This document shows positions 8,295 to 16,554 of a stretch of DNA of 47,139 nt, piece after piece. The translations under genes were made by a program, and so were the position numbers. The notes under the pieces were generated by a model that was not told where the DNA came from, did not search any database, and saw only the letters and a program-made list of their open reading frames with translations. Origin of the DNA: Candidatus Pullichristensenella avicola (GTDB taxonomy: Bacteria > Bacillota > Clostridia > Christensenellales > Aristaeellaceae). The number at the start of each line of letters is the position of its first letter. Positions within the stretch are counted from its first letter, which is position 1. The stretch is taken from assembly GCA_018711655.1 (NCBI GenBank), contig DVIA01000064.1, positions 1 to 47,139 of the forward strand, given 5' to 3'.

Positions 8295-10127
8295 GTGAAC
8301 ATCGTAAGAGACGACATTCGCAACATCGCCATCATCGCCCATGTAGACCACGGCAAGACCACGCTGGTGGACGAAATGCTCAAACAGGGCGGCGTCTTTC
8401 GCAAAAACCAGCAGGTGGCCGAGCGCGTGATGGACTCCAACGACCTGGAGCGCGAGCGCGGCATCACCATCCTTTCCAAAAACACCGCCGTGCACTACGA
8501 GGGCGTGCGCATCAACATCGTCGATACCCCCGGCCACGCCGACTTTTCCGGCGAGGTGGAGCGCGTGCTCAAAATGGTCAGCGGCGTGCTTCTGCTGGTG
8601 GATTCCTTTGAAGGGCCCATGCCGCAGACGCGCTTTGTTTTGAAAAAGGCGCTGGAGTTGAACCTCAAGGTCATCATCGTCGTCAACAAGACCGACCGCC
8701 CCGACGCGCGCTGCGCCGAGGTGGTGGATGAGACGCTGGAACTGCTCTTGGAACTGGACGCCTCCGACGAACAGCTCGACAGCCCCATCGTCTTTGCCTC
8801 CGGCCGCGACGGCACGGCCACGACCGACTGGCAGGTGCCGGGCAAGGACCTGCGGCCGTTGTTCGACGCCATCCTCTCCCATATTCCCGCGCCGGAGGGC
8901 GACCCGGACGCGCCCTTGCAGCTGCTCATTTCCACCATCGACTACAACGACTATGTGGGGCGCATCGGCGTCGGCCGCATCGAGCGCGGCGCGATCCAGG
9001 CAGGGCAGATGGCCATTCGCTGCGCCTACGGTTCCAGCTTTACCTCCCCGGCGGCGCGCCTGGGCGGGTTGTACGAATTCGACGGCCTCAAGCGCGTGCC
9101 CTGCGACCGCGCCCAGGTTGGCGATATCGTGGCCGTTTCCGGGTTTGACGAGTTGTTCATCGGCGACACCATCTGCGACCCGGCCATGGCCGAGCCCCTG
9201 CCCTTTGTGAAGATCGACGAGCCGACCGTTTCCATGACCTTCTGCGTCAACGACAGCCCCTTCGCCGGCACGGAGGGCCAGTTCGTCACCTCGCGCCACC
9301 TGCGCGCGCGGCTGATGAAGGAAATGCAAACCGACGTTTCCCTGCGCGTGGAGGATACGCAGACCACGGACGCCTTCCGCGTTTCCGGGCGCGGCGAACT
9401 GCATCTTTCCATCCTCATTGAAACCATGCGGCGGCAGGGCTACGAGTTTCAGGTGACCAAGCCGGTGGTGTTGTATAAGGAGATCGACGGCGTGCAGTGC
9501 GAGCCGATCGAGCGCGTGGTCTGCGACGTGCCCACCGAGTATTCCGGCGTGGTCATCGAAAAACTGGGCCGCCGCCGCGGCACGCTTGCCAGCATGCACG
9601 GCCAGGACCGCATGCGTTTGGAGTTCCTCATCCCCTCGCGCGGGCTGTTTGGCTACCGCAGCGATTTTCTCACCGACACGCACGGCGAGGGCGTGATGAG
9701 CGCCGTGTTCGAATGCTACGAACCGGTGAAGGGCGATATCCCCACGCGGCTGTGCGGCTCCCTGGTCGCCTTCGAAGCCGGCGAGGCCACCAGCTACGCG
9801 CTGTTTTCCGCGCAGGACCGCGGCGAATTGTTCATCGAACCGGGAACGAAAGTCTATTCCGGCATGATCGTCGGCCGCAATTCCCGGCCGGGGGACATCG
9901 ACGTCAACGTCTGCAAGAAAAAGCACATGACCAACAGCCGCAACTCCGCCGCCGCCGAGGAGGCGCTGAAGATCACGGGCGTTCACATCCCCACCATGGA
10001 AGAAGCGCTGGAGTTCATCGACGACGACGAACTGGTGGAGATCACCCCCAAGTCCATCCGCATGCGCAAGCGCGTGCTCAACGCCGAGATGCGCAAAAAG
10101 CTGGAAAGCCGCAAAAAACAGGGGTGA
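8295..10127 (+). CDS. typA: Ribosome-associated GTPase TypA/BipA
   Basis: A 610-aa EF-G-like GTPase involved in ribosome assembly and stress adaptation. It starts at GTG 8295, with AAAGGAG 9 bases upstream. Motifs are [25 protein letters not shown] and NKTD, then the TypA C-terminal domain with [21 protein letters not shown] and [14 protein letters not shown]. The C-terminus carries [11 protein letters not shown], a BipA signature. Length is that of the family. A TTG 24 bases upstream keeps the frame open but overlaps prfC and has no SD. Confidence 0.96.
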   Translation: MNIVRDDIRNIAIIAHVDHGKTTLVDEMLKQGGVFRKNQQVAERVMDSNDLERERGITILSKNTAVHYEGVRINIVDTPGHADFSGEVERVLKMVSGVLLLVDSFEGPMPQTRFVLKKALELNLKVIIVVNKTDRPDARCAEVVDETLELLLELDASDEQLDSPIVFASGRDGTATTDWQVPGKDLRPLFDAILSHIPAPEGDPDAPLQLLISTIDYNDYVGRIGVGRIERGAIQAGQMAIRCAYGSSFTSPAARLGGLYEFDGLKRVPCDRAQVGDIVAVSGFDELFIGDTICDPAMAEPLPFVKIDEPTVSMTFCVNDSPFAGTEGQFVTSRHLRARLMKEMQTDVSLRVEDTQTTDAFRVSGRGELHLSILIETMRRQGYEFQVTKPVVLYKEIDGVQCEPIERVVCDVPTEYSGVVIEKLGRRRGTLASMHGQDRMRLEFLIPSRGLFGYRSDFLTDTHGEGVMSAVFECYEPVKGDIPTRLCGSLVAFEAGEATSYALFSAQDRGELFIEPGTKVYSGMIVGRNSRPGDIDVNVCKKKHMTNSRNSAAAEEALKITGVHIPTMEEALEFIDDDELVEITPKSIRMRKRVLNAEMRKKLESRKKQG

Positions 10128-10128
10128 C

Positions 10129-10278
10129 CCTCTCAGGCGCGGGAACAGCGTCAGGATCGCCCGCAGGCCAGGGGCGACGCCGTCAAAGCGCTTTCTCGGG
10201 CAAGCGGCTGCGGCGTTGGGGCTTGCCGGCAGGAAGGCCCCGCAGCGGCACAGCCTGCCGCGTAGGGCGCTTGAGAGG
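10129..10278 (+). other. GC-rich stretch bounded by a 12-bp inverted repeat
   Basis: CCTCTCAGGCGC (10129-10140), directly after the typA stop, is matched with one mismatch by GCGCTTGAGAGG (10267-10278). Inside are smaller hairpins (GGCAAG/CTTGCC and GGCAGG/CCTGCC). It could be a typA transcript end, an unknown structured RNA or a relic. The rest of the gap up to recF (10279-10490) holds GC-rich hairpins, including GCCCCGC/GCGGGGC at about 10450-10471, but no convincing gene. Confidence 0.35.
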
Positions 10279-10490
10279 ATTGTTCAGCGCCGAAAACCGC
10301 CGCCTGCGGCGGCATGCAAACCCTTGGGCCCGCTGCCTCGCGCCGGAATTCGACGTTTTCGAAAGGTTCGGCAAATCCGCCGCGGGAAGCGAAAACGGCT
10401 CCATCGCGAATCTTCCAAGGCAATTATCGCGATGGCGTGCTTGATCATCGCCCCGCCCTCCGGCGCGGGGCGTTCTTGGAAAGGAGCGCC

Positions 10491-11552
10491 ATGCGCATAC
10501 TGTCCCTCACGCTTGCCAACTACCGCAACTACGCGCGCGCGGAGCTCCGGCCCTGCGCGGGCGTTACGGTGCTGGCCGGAGACAACGCGCAGGGCAAAAC
10601 GAACCTGCTCGAGGCCGTCTATTTGTGCTGCACGGGGCGCTCGCATCGCACGCGGCAGGATCGCGAACTGATCCGCTGGGGCGAGGAATTCTGCCGCGTC
10701 GCCGTGGAGGCCGAGCGCCGCGACGGAACGCACGCGGTGGAGATCGCCATTCCCGCGGCCGGCCGGCGCAGGATACGGGTCAACGGCTCGGAGATCGGTC
10801 GTTCGGGAGAACTGATGGGCCATGTGACGGGCGTGCTGTTTTCCCCGGAGGATCTGCGCCTGATCAAGGACGGCCCCGCCGAGCGCCGGCGCTTTCTCGA
10901 CATCGCCCTTTCGCAGATCCGCCCTTCCTACTATTACGCCCTGCAGCGTTATGCCCGCGCCCTTCGGCAGCGCAACGAAATCCTGCGCGCCGGCCGGCTG
11001 GAAACGCTGGAGGCCTGGGACGAACAGCTTGCCCGTGCCGGATCGGAAATCATGGCCGCGCGCGCTGCCTATATCGAGCGCCTCAACGCCGCGGCGGCGC
11101 GCACGCACGAGGACATCGCCTGCGCGCGGGAAACGCTTTCCATCGCCTACGCGCCGAATGTGGAAAACGGAGATCTTCTTGAAGCCCTGCGCCGATCGCG
11201 CGACGCGGACGTGCGGCGCATGACCACCGGCGCCGGCGCGCACCGCGACGACGTGCGCCTGTGCGTGGACGGCCGCGAACTGCGCCTGTTCGGCTCGCAG
11301 GGCCAACAGCGCACGGCGGCGCTTTCGGTGCGCCTGGCCGAACTGGATGTGGTGAAGGAGGAAAGCGGCGAAGCCCCCGTGCTTTTGCTGGACGACGTAA
11401 TGAGCGAACTCGACCCCGAGCGCCGCCGCCGTTTGCTTGCGCGCCTGGACGGCGTGCAGACCATCGTCACCTGTACGGACATTGCCGATATTGCCGGGGC
11501 GCGCGCGGGCCTGGTGCTGCGCGTGGAAAACGCGGCGCTGACGCAGGCCTGA
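10491..11552 (+). CDS. recF: DNA replication and repair protein RecF
   Basis: A 353-aa SMC-like ABC ATPase that helps load RecA on gapped DNA. Walker A is GDNAQGKTNLLEA near residue 35, the signature region is FGSQGQQRTAALSVRLAE and Walker B is PVLLLDDVMSELD. It starts at ATG 10491 with AAAGGAG upstream. The open frame continues 5' but that part is GC-rich spacer. The gene stands alone, not in the usual dnaA-dnaN-recF-gyrB cluster. Its last dozen codons are duplicated in the downstream tandem repeat. Confidence 0.95.
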   Translation: MRILSLTLANYRNYARAELRPCAGVTVLAGDNAQGKTNLLEAVYLCCTGRSHRTRQDRELIRWGEEFCRVAVEAERRDGTHAVEIAIPAAGRRRIRVNGSEIGRSGELMGHVTGVLFSPEDLRLIKDGPAERRRFLDIALSQIRPSYYYALQRYARALRQRNEILRAGRLETLEAWDEQLARAGSEIMAARAAYIERLNAAAARTHEDIACARETLSIAYAPNVENGDLLEALRRSRDADVRRMTTGAGAHRDDVRLCVDGRELRLFGSQGQQRTAALSVRLAELDVVKEESGEAPVLLLDDVMSELDPERRRRLLARLDGVQTIVTCTDIADIAGARAGLVLRVENAALTQA

Positions 11553-11766
11553 CGGCGCGCCGCCTTTCATACGACACGCGCCGGCGCTTGAACCGTTCCC
11601 GAAAACGCGACGCCTGAAATTGCCGAACGCGTGCGTCCGTTGCTGCGCGTGGAAAACGCGACGCTGACGCAGGCCTGACGGCGCGCCGCCTTTCATACGA
11701 CGCGCGCCGGCGCTTGAACCGTTCCCGAAAACGCAACGCTCGAAATTGCCGAACGCGCGGGCCTGG
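11515..11766 (+). repeat. 126-bp tandem duplication covering the recF 3' end
   Basis: Bases 11515-11640 and 11641-11766 are two near-identical head-to-tail copies, with a handful of substitutions. The first copy contains the last codons and stop of recF. The second repeats that segment in the same phase (126 is divisible by 3), including the same QA-stop ending at about 11676-11678. The junction sequence resembles the recF text just before copy 1. No gene is implied. Confidence 0.85.
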
Positions 11767-11979
11767 CGCTTTTGCGGCGCAACCGGCGCCGCGGCCGTTT
11801 GCGTTGCGCGCCTCCGCTTTGCGCCGGCCGGCGCGCCGCTTGCGTATATCGCGCCTTTTCCCGCCGTGCGGTTTGGCGGCGCGATCGCCCTTCCCCGTCT
11901 CGCGTGCGGCTGCGCCCGCGTTGCGCATCGCCATCGCCGGCGTTGCAAAATACCGGCGCAGAGGCGCAGCTTCTTCCCC

Positions 11980-12014
11980 GCTGCGCCGAAAATCGCGGGG
12001 ATTTTCGGCGCAGC
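11980..12014. other. 15-bp perfect hairpin in a GC-rich spacer
   Basis: GCTGCGCCGAAAATC and its exact complement are separated by GCGGG. It ends 3 bases before the -35 box of the tRNA promoter, so it may insulate that promoter. The rest of 11767-11979 is GC-rich sequence in which I see no gene. Confidence 0.55.
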
Positions 12015-12016
12015 CC

Positions 12017-12045
12017 TTGACAAATGTTCCCCAAACAGGTATAAT
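12017..12045 (+). promoter_or_regulatory. Consensus promoter of the tRNA pair
   Basis: TTGACA, a 17-bp spacer and TATAAT, a perfect sigma-A promoter, about 50 bp upstream of tRNA-Leu. Confidence 0.88.
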
Positions 12046-12097
12046 AGTCAGGCATCCTGGTTTTGGAGGCCGAATGCCAGGCGCTTGCGAGAGGCGT

Positions 12098-12180
12098 GCG
12101 GGCGTGGCGGAATGGCAGACGCGCCAGATTTAGGATCTGGTGCCTTCGGCGTATGAGTTCGAGTCTCTTCGCCCGCACCA
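12098..12180 (+). tRNA. tRNA-Leu (anticodon UAG)
   Basis: Acceptor arms GCGGGCG/CGCCCGC, D-arm GGCGGAATGG, anticodon stem CCAGA/TCTGG with loop TTTAGGA (TAG at 12131-12133), a class II variable arm, a TTCGAGT T-loop and an encoded CCA end. Confidence 0.96.
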
Positions 12181-12197
12181 GTTTCTTGAAGAAGCGC

Positions 12198-12226
12198 TTG
12201 CTTTTCCCTGGGAATCGTGCTATAAT
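12198..12226 (+). promoter_or_regulatory. Second promoter, in front of tRNA-Gly
   Basis: TTGCTT (12198-12203), a 17-bp spacer and TATAAT (12221-12226), ending 10 bp before tRNA-Gly. The second tRNA can be transcribed on its own. Confidence 0.65.
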
Positions 12227-12236
12227 TACACTGTTT

Positions 12237-12312
12237 GCGGTAGTAGCTCAGTTGGTAGAGCGCCACCTTGCCAAGGTGGAGGTCGCGAGTCCGAGTCTCG
12301 TCTACCGCTCCA
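12237..12312 (+). tRNA. tRNA-Gly (anticodon GCC)
   Basis: Acceptor arms GCGGTAG/CTACCGC, D-arm AGCTCAGTTGGTAGAGC, anticodon stem CCACC/GGTGG with loop TTGCCAA, an ordinary short variable loop and an encoded CCA. Confidence 0.97.
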
Positions 12313-12316
12313 ATCA

Positions 12317-12346
12317 GCGTCCGTCCGTGTGACGGACGCCTTTTTT
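12317..12346 (+). terminator. Terminator of the tRNA transcript
   Basis: GCGTCCGTC and GACGGACGC form a 9-bp stem around CGTGT, followed by CTTTTTT. Confidence 0.9.
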
Positions 12347-12520
12347 GCGCCGGCGCTCCGCCAGAAAGCCCGCGGTCTTGCGGGCGCCGGCGCTCCGCCC
12401 GGCCCCAGATCGCCTTCGCGCCTCTTTGCCTTCCGCTCCCGCCGCGGCCTGCCCTGGCGCGCTCCCGTCCGCCTTTTGAGAGTGCCTCCCGCGCTTCGGT
12501 GCGCCCGCCATCGTCCTGTT

Positions 12521-12964
12521 CCCCTCCCCCGGCGCGCGGGAGGCGGAAATATGAAAACCGTTATGGCGAGATCAAAACCAGCCCCTCCACCGATGCGCGG
12601 GAGAGGCTTTTGTTCTATGGCTGCGAAAGCCTGACGAATCTCGCCCCTCCCCCGGCGCGCGGGAGGGGCGTTCATAGTTATATCCGTGAATCCTTCTGAT
12701 TGCCCCTTCTCCGCCGCGCGGGAGGGGGCGCAAGCCCCTTCCCGTTCAGCCGCGCGTTGATCCCCATCTCCTGGCGCGCGGAAGGCGGGGCTCGACGGGG
12801 ATGGGATTAACGCCTAGCTTCTCACCCCTTCCCCCGGCGCGCGGAAGGCGGATATAGATGTTGCGGTCGTCCAATATCTCGTCCACCCCTTCCCCGGCGC
12901 GCGGGAAGGGTTCGAGGCGGCGCGGCTTGCGCCGCATGTGTTTCTCCCGGCGCGCGGAAGGCGG
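12521..12964. repeat. Array A: eight GC-rich hairpin repeats with ~61-bp period (CRISPR-like)
   Basis: Repeats of about 26 bp begin at 12521, 12582, 12644, 12703, 12762, 12825, 12886 and about 12941. Each follows the plan CCCCTYCC, then a GGCGCGC core, then GGRAGG. The intervals of 30-37 bp between them are unrelated to one another and visibly less GC-rich. Spacing is 59-63 bp except the last. Repeats are not identical, yet their arms often change together: CCTCCC/GGGAGG at 12644 but CCTTCCC/GGGAAGG at 12886. A further decayed unit may lie near 12993. No leader or cas gene is seen. The bases from 12347 to 12520 are GC-rich with no gene. Confidence 0.75.
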
Positions 12965-13020
12965 AAACGCGGCGCCCGCTTCTCGTCCGCTCCCCCTTCC
13001 GCATCTGGCGCATGGCAAAG

Positions 13021-13055
13021 AAACGCCGCCTTCACGGTCTGCGAAGGCGGCGTTT
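13021..13055 (-). terminator. Terminator of the MATE gene
   Basis: A 13-bp perfect stem (AAACGCCGCCTTC with its complement) downstream of the MATE stop. On the minus strand it is followed by CTTTG. Confidence 0.75.
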
Positions 13056-13071
13056 CGCGCTCAGCGCGGCC

Positions 13072-14529
13072 TCAGGCGGCCGCGGGCAGCGGCGTCTGCG
13101 CGTTGCGCATCAGCTTTTTGTGCGTGTAGAAATAGCACGCGCCGAGAATGATTGCGGTCAGCGTCCAGGAAATGGGATAGGACAAATACAGCACGTCCAG
13201 CGTATGGTTGGCGGCGAAAACCGTCCATATCCAAAGCATGCGCAAGCCGCAGATGCCCACCACCGTCACCAGCGTCGGCGCAATAGAACTGCCCATGCCG
13301 CGCAGCATGCTGGCAAGCACCTCCATGGCGCCGTCCAGGAAGTACATGGTGCAGATGATGCGCATGCGGATCTGCCCATTGCGCACCACGTCGGCAATGA
13401 CCGTCGGGTCGTGGTCGGCGTTGATAAACAGGTGCAGAAGCGGCTCGGAAAACAGCGTCACCAGAATGCCGAAGAACAGCCCCGCGGCCACCACCAACAA
13501 TAGGCAGATGCGCATTACCTTGTTGACGCGCTCGTATTTCTGCGCGCCGATGTTCTGCCCGGTGAAGGACAGCGCCGCCTGCGAAATGGAGTTCATCGAA
13601 ACATAGACAAAGCTTTCAAGCTGCGAAGCGCCCGTGCTGCCGGCAATGGCGTTGGCGCCGAAGGAGTTGATGGAGGACTGGATCAGCACGTTGGAAATGG
13701 AGAACAGCGCGCTGGACAGGCCCGCGGGCAGGCCCACGCGCAGGATGCCGCCCAGCATCTGCTTTCGGATGCGCAGGCGCTTCAGATCCAGGTGGACGCT
13801 GCCCTGCGAGCGCATCAGGTTGAGCGTTACCAGAATCGCGGAAATGTACTGCGAAATGATGGTGGCAATGGCCACGCCGGCCACGCCCATGCCGAAGAAG
13901 GCAACGGTGATGATATTGAAAACAATGTTGATCACGCCGGCCAGGGACAGGTAATACAGCGGGCGCTTGGTATCGCCCACCGCGCGCATCACGGCGGCGC
14001 CGAAGTTGTAAAGCATATTGCCGGGAAGCCCGAGGAAGTATATGCGCATATACAGCGAAGCGCCGTCCAGCACCGCGCCGGCGGGCGTATCCATCATTTC
14101 CAGAAAGGTGCGGGACATAAACAGGCCGAAAACGCCCACCACAACGCCCAGCACCAGGCTGAGCGTCACGGAGGTATGCACCGTATCCTGCACTTCGCGG
14201 TACTTGCCCGCGCCGATGTACTGCGCCACCAACACGCTGGTGCCGACCGAAAGACCGATAAAGAGGTTGACCATCAGCGTGATCAGCGACGAAGTCGCGC
14301 CCACGGCGGCCACGGCGTTGTGGTCCTCAAACTGCCCGACGACCACCACGTCGGCCATGTTGTAAAGCAGTTGCAACATGCCGGAAAGAATCAGCGGAAT
14401 GGAAAAGCGCACCACGTTGGAAAAAATCGAACCGTTGACCATGTCGATGTCGTGCCGCGTGTGCGGGAATATCCGGCGCAGCGGCGCGGCAACCGCGTCC
14501 AGCGCATGGCCGATGCGATACCTCAACAT
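13072..14529 (-). CDS. MATE family multidrug/organic cation exporter
   Basis: A 485-aa inner-membrane antiporter with about 12 membrane segments in two repeats. N-terminal markers are FSIPLILSGMLQLLYNMADVVVVGQF and the C-half counterpart has LPAGLSSALFSISNVLIQSSIN. The clostridial type with GxDxVAAxGATSSL-like and GxSVGTSVLVAQYIGAG motifs is clear. The frame is open to 14667, but starts upstream of 14592 precede the mapped promoter's transcription start. Of the two usable ATGs, 14529 has GGAGG 11 bases upstream and 14538 only 2, so I prefer 14529. The substrate is unknown. Confidence 0.92.
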   Translation of the reverse strand: MLRYRIGHALDAVAAPLRRIFPHTRHDIDMVNGSIFSNVVRFSIPLILSGMLQLLYNMADVVVVGQFEDHNAVAAVGATSSLITLMVNLFIGLSVGTSVLVAQYIGAGKYREVQDTVHTSVTLSLVLGVVVGVFGLFMSRTFLEMMDTPAGAVLDGASLYMRIYFLGLPGNMLYNFGAAVMRAVGDTKRPLYYLSLAGVINIVFNIITVAFFGMGVAGVAIATIISQYISAILVTLNLMRSQGSVHLDLKRLRIRKQMLGGILRVGLPAGLSSALFSISNVLIQSSINSFGANAIAGSTGASQLESFVYVSMNSISQAALSFTGQNIGAQKYERVNKVMRICLLLVVAAGLFFGILVTLFSEPLLHLFINADHDPTVIADVVRNGQIRMRIICTMYFLDGAMEVLASMLRGMGSSIAPTLVTVVGICGLRMLWIWTVFAANHTLDVLYLSYPISWTLTAIILGACYFYTHKKLMRNAQTPLPAAA

Positions 14530-14599
14530 ATGCTCCATTACCTCCAAGCATTTTCGTGCCGTTTTCCCCTGGCGAATACGAAAAGAGCGATACACCTGC

Positions 14600-14628
14600 A
14601 TTATAGATACCCCTGTGTAAATTGTCAA
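14600..14628 (-). promoter_or_regulatory. Promoter of the MATE gene
   Basis: On the minus strand TTGACA (14623-14628), a 17-bp spacer and TATAAT (14600-14605). It rules out the upstream in-frame ATG at 14601. Confidence 0.82.
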
Positions 14629-14669
14629 GGAGAGCGCCATGTTAATTGTATATCCGCCCAAAAACACGC

Positions 14670-14698
14670 TTGCGGTTTGGTGCTGTATGCGCTATAAT
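14670..14698 (+). promoter_or_regulatory. Promoter of the MFS gene
   Basis: TTGCGG (14670-14675), a 17-bp spacer and TATAAT (14693-14698), divergent from the MATE promoter. Confidence 0.7.
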
Positions 14699-14732
14699 GG
14701 TTGCCTGTAAGTATATCCCGGGAGGAAACGAT

Positions 14733-15902
14733 ATGACGGCACGGCAAAAATGGCTGCTGACGGCGGCGGTCTGCCTTTCCACGGTATTTCTGGCGGCGGT
14801 AAATTCCTCGCATGGGCCGCTGCTCAGCCCCATGATCGCGCGCTATGCGCTGACGGATTCGCAACAGGGTTACCCCAACGCCGCGCAGAACATCGGCTGC
14901 ATCGCCGCGATGTTTACCTCCCTGTGGGTGATCGGCCGCGTGCGCAAGCAGACGCTGCTCACGCTCGCCGTGGGCGTCATGGCGCTTTTGATGCTGCCGC
15001 TCTCGCTTCTGCCGCCGTTTCCGGTCTATCTGGGGCTGTACGCGCTGGTGGGCGTGGCCTACGCCTATATGGACGCCATTGCCTCTTCGATGATCGCCGA
15101 TCTGCACACGGGAAAAAACTCCGCGCGCATGATGTGCGTGATGCACGCCTGCCACGGCCTGTCGGGCATCGTCTCGCCGCTTCTGTTGGGCGCGGCGCTG
15201 GGCGCGGGCGGCGATATGCCGCGCGCCTATTGGACCGTGCTGGCCATCGGCATAGTCACGCTGGCGTTCCTCTGGCCTGTGAACGCGCGCGTTCCCCTCA
15301 GCGACGCCGCCGCGCGCCCGGAGCCGCTTTCCCGCCGGCAACTCGGCGCGTTTTTCGGCGATTCAACGCTGCGCGCGCTGGCCATCGCCATCCTCTTCTA
15401 TGGCGTGCATCTTTCCGGCATGATCGTCTGGATCGACCGCTATGTGGACGTGGGCCTGCAAAGCTCGCTGGGCGCGCTGGCGCTGGCCTTCCTTTACGCG
15501 GGCCTGACCGGCTCGCGGCTGATCGTGCCGCTTTTGCGCGTGCGCCCGATGACCTATATCTGCCTTTCCTGCCTGATCGCGGCGGCGCTGCTGGGCGTCG
15601 GCCTGTGCGCGGGCAATGCGGCGGTGATGTGCGCGTGCGTGCTGGCCTGTTCGCTGGTCAGCGGCGCGCTGGTGCCCGTCATCCTCGGCACGGCCTGCGC
15701 CGGGTTCGCCTCCAACACGCTGCTGGCCTCGACGCTGATGAATCTGAGCATGCTGGCGGGGAACTGCGTTTCTTCGCCGTTGATCGGCATGATCGAAGCC
15801 CGCGCCGGCATGGGATGGGGCATGTCGGTATGCGCCATCGCGCTGATCGCCGCCGCCGTCGCCCCGGCGCTGTGTCTGCGCGCCCAGCGCCGCGCGGCCT
15901 GA
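14733..15902 (+). CDS. Major facilitator superfamily transporter
   Basis: A 389-aa protein with about 12 hydrophobic segments and an MFS-like arginine-rich loop after the second segment (WVIGRVRKQTLL). A longer polar loop in the middle (about residues 190-208) divides the two halves. ATG 14733 follows GGGAGG by 6 bases. It is divergent from the MATE exporter, with 100-odd bases holding both promoters. Substrate and direction of transport cannot be told from the sequence; sugar and drug carriers share this layout. Confidence 0.85.
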   Translation: MTARQKWLLTAAVCLSTVFLAAVNSSHGPLLSPMIARYALTDSQQGYPNAAQNIGCIAAMFTSLWVIGRVRKQTLLTLAVGVMALLMLPLSLLPPFPVYLGLYALVGVAYAYMDAIASSMIADLHTGKNSARMMCVMHACHGLSGIVSPLLLGAALGAGGDMPRAYWTVLAIGIVTLAFLWPVNARVPLSDAAARPEPLSRRQLGAFFGDSTLRALAIAILFYGVHLSGMIVWIDRYVDVGLQSSLGALALAFLYAGLTGSRLIVPLLRVRPMTYICLSCLIAAALLGVGLCAGNAAVMCACVLACSLVSGALVPVILGTACAGFASNTLLASTLMNLSMLAGNCVSSPLIGMIEARAGMGWGMSVCAIALIAAAVAPALCLRAQRRAA

Positions 15903-15999
15903 CCGGCAGCCCGACCCCTGCGCCGGCCGGAACGGGCGCGCAGCCGGCGACGCGGCGGCATGCCGACGCGCCTCTGACCAGTGCGCCGCGAAGCCAATC

Positions 16000-16037
16000 A
16001 AAATCACCTCCGCAAACGCGCATGCGGAGGTGATTTT
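16000..16037. terminator. Terminator after the MFS gene
   Basis: AAAATCACCTCCGCA (16000-16014) pairs perfectly with TGCGGAGGTGATTTT (16023-16037), and the stem itself ends in TTTT on both strands. The ~100 bp between the stop and the hairpin show no gene. Confidence 0.88.
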
Positions 16038-16070
16038 CATTCCCATCCCGGTCTTTCTCCCGAGCCGCCG

Positions 16071-16420
16071 CCCCCTGCGCGCGCACGCGCGGTTCGGAAC
16101 CGGTGTAGCGCGGGTGCCGCTTTCCGAAGCCGTCCCCTGCGCGTACACGCGGGGCCTTCACCCGAATCTCTGTCGCATTGCGCGCGGACGCGCGACGGCT
16201 TTCCTCGAAATCCCACCTCCTGCGCGTACACGCGCGGTTCGGAACCGGTGTAGCGCGGGTGGCGCTTTCCGAAGCCGTCCCCTGCGCGTACACGCGGGGT
16301 TCCTTCGCCCAAATCCCTGTCGCATTGCGCGCGGACGCGCGATGGCTTTCCTCGAAATCTCCGCCCCCTGTGCGTACACGCGGGGCCTTCGCCCGAATCT
16401 CTGTCGCGATGCGCGACGGC
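16071..16420. repeat. Array C: duplicated GC-rich hairpin repeats with 62- and 42-bp spacing
   Basis: The motif CCTGCGCGYACACGCGGG occurs near 16074, 16136, 16219, 16281 and 16367. A second palindrome, TTGCGCGCGGACGCGCG, sits at about 16179 and 16326, with a short form near 16410. A block of about 145-147 bp is tandemly duplicated, with a partial third copy. Pairs of the first motif are 62 bp apart; intervals to the second are 41-43 bp. It shares its GCGCG cores and spacing with array A, but the repeats differ. No gene is supported from 16038 to 16514. Confidence 0.72.
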
Positions 16421-16514
16421 TTTCCCGGAAGAGCGCCGGACGGCGCGGCGTTTGGTTGCCGGCCGTGCGGCGAAGGCGCGTCCTTTCCCGCAGGGCAGAA
16501 GCGCGGCACAACAA

Positions 16515-16540
16515 AAGCGACGGCCGCTGTTGCGGCCGTC
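16515..16540 (-). terminator. Terminator of ftsZ
   Basis: GCGACGGCCGC and GCGGCCGTCGC form an 11-bp stem with a 4-base loop. On the minus strand TTTTGTTG follows. It lies 15 bases after the ftsZ stop. Confidence 0.88.
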
Positions 16541-16554
16541 GCTCGTTTTTGGGT

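Noticed and set aside
6575-8485. A 636-aa minus-strand frame opposite prfC
   Set aside because: Shadow of prfC/typA; prfC has the promoter, SD and all GTPase motifs.
10284-12023. A 579-aa minus-strand frame opposite recF
   Set aside because: It mirrors recF and the tandem repeat in another frame. Its repeated residues come from the 126-bp duplication.
12521-12964. Calling array A a functional CRISPR array
   Set aside because: Repeats are too unlike, there is no leader, and no cas gene is within 34 kb to the right or 12 kb to the left. I keep the CRISPR-like description as a hypothesis.
14530-14667. N-terminal extension of the MATE protein
   Set aside because: The TTGACA/TATAAT promoter lies within it; the ATG at 14601 is part of the -10 region.
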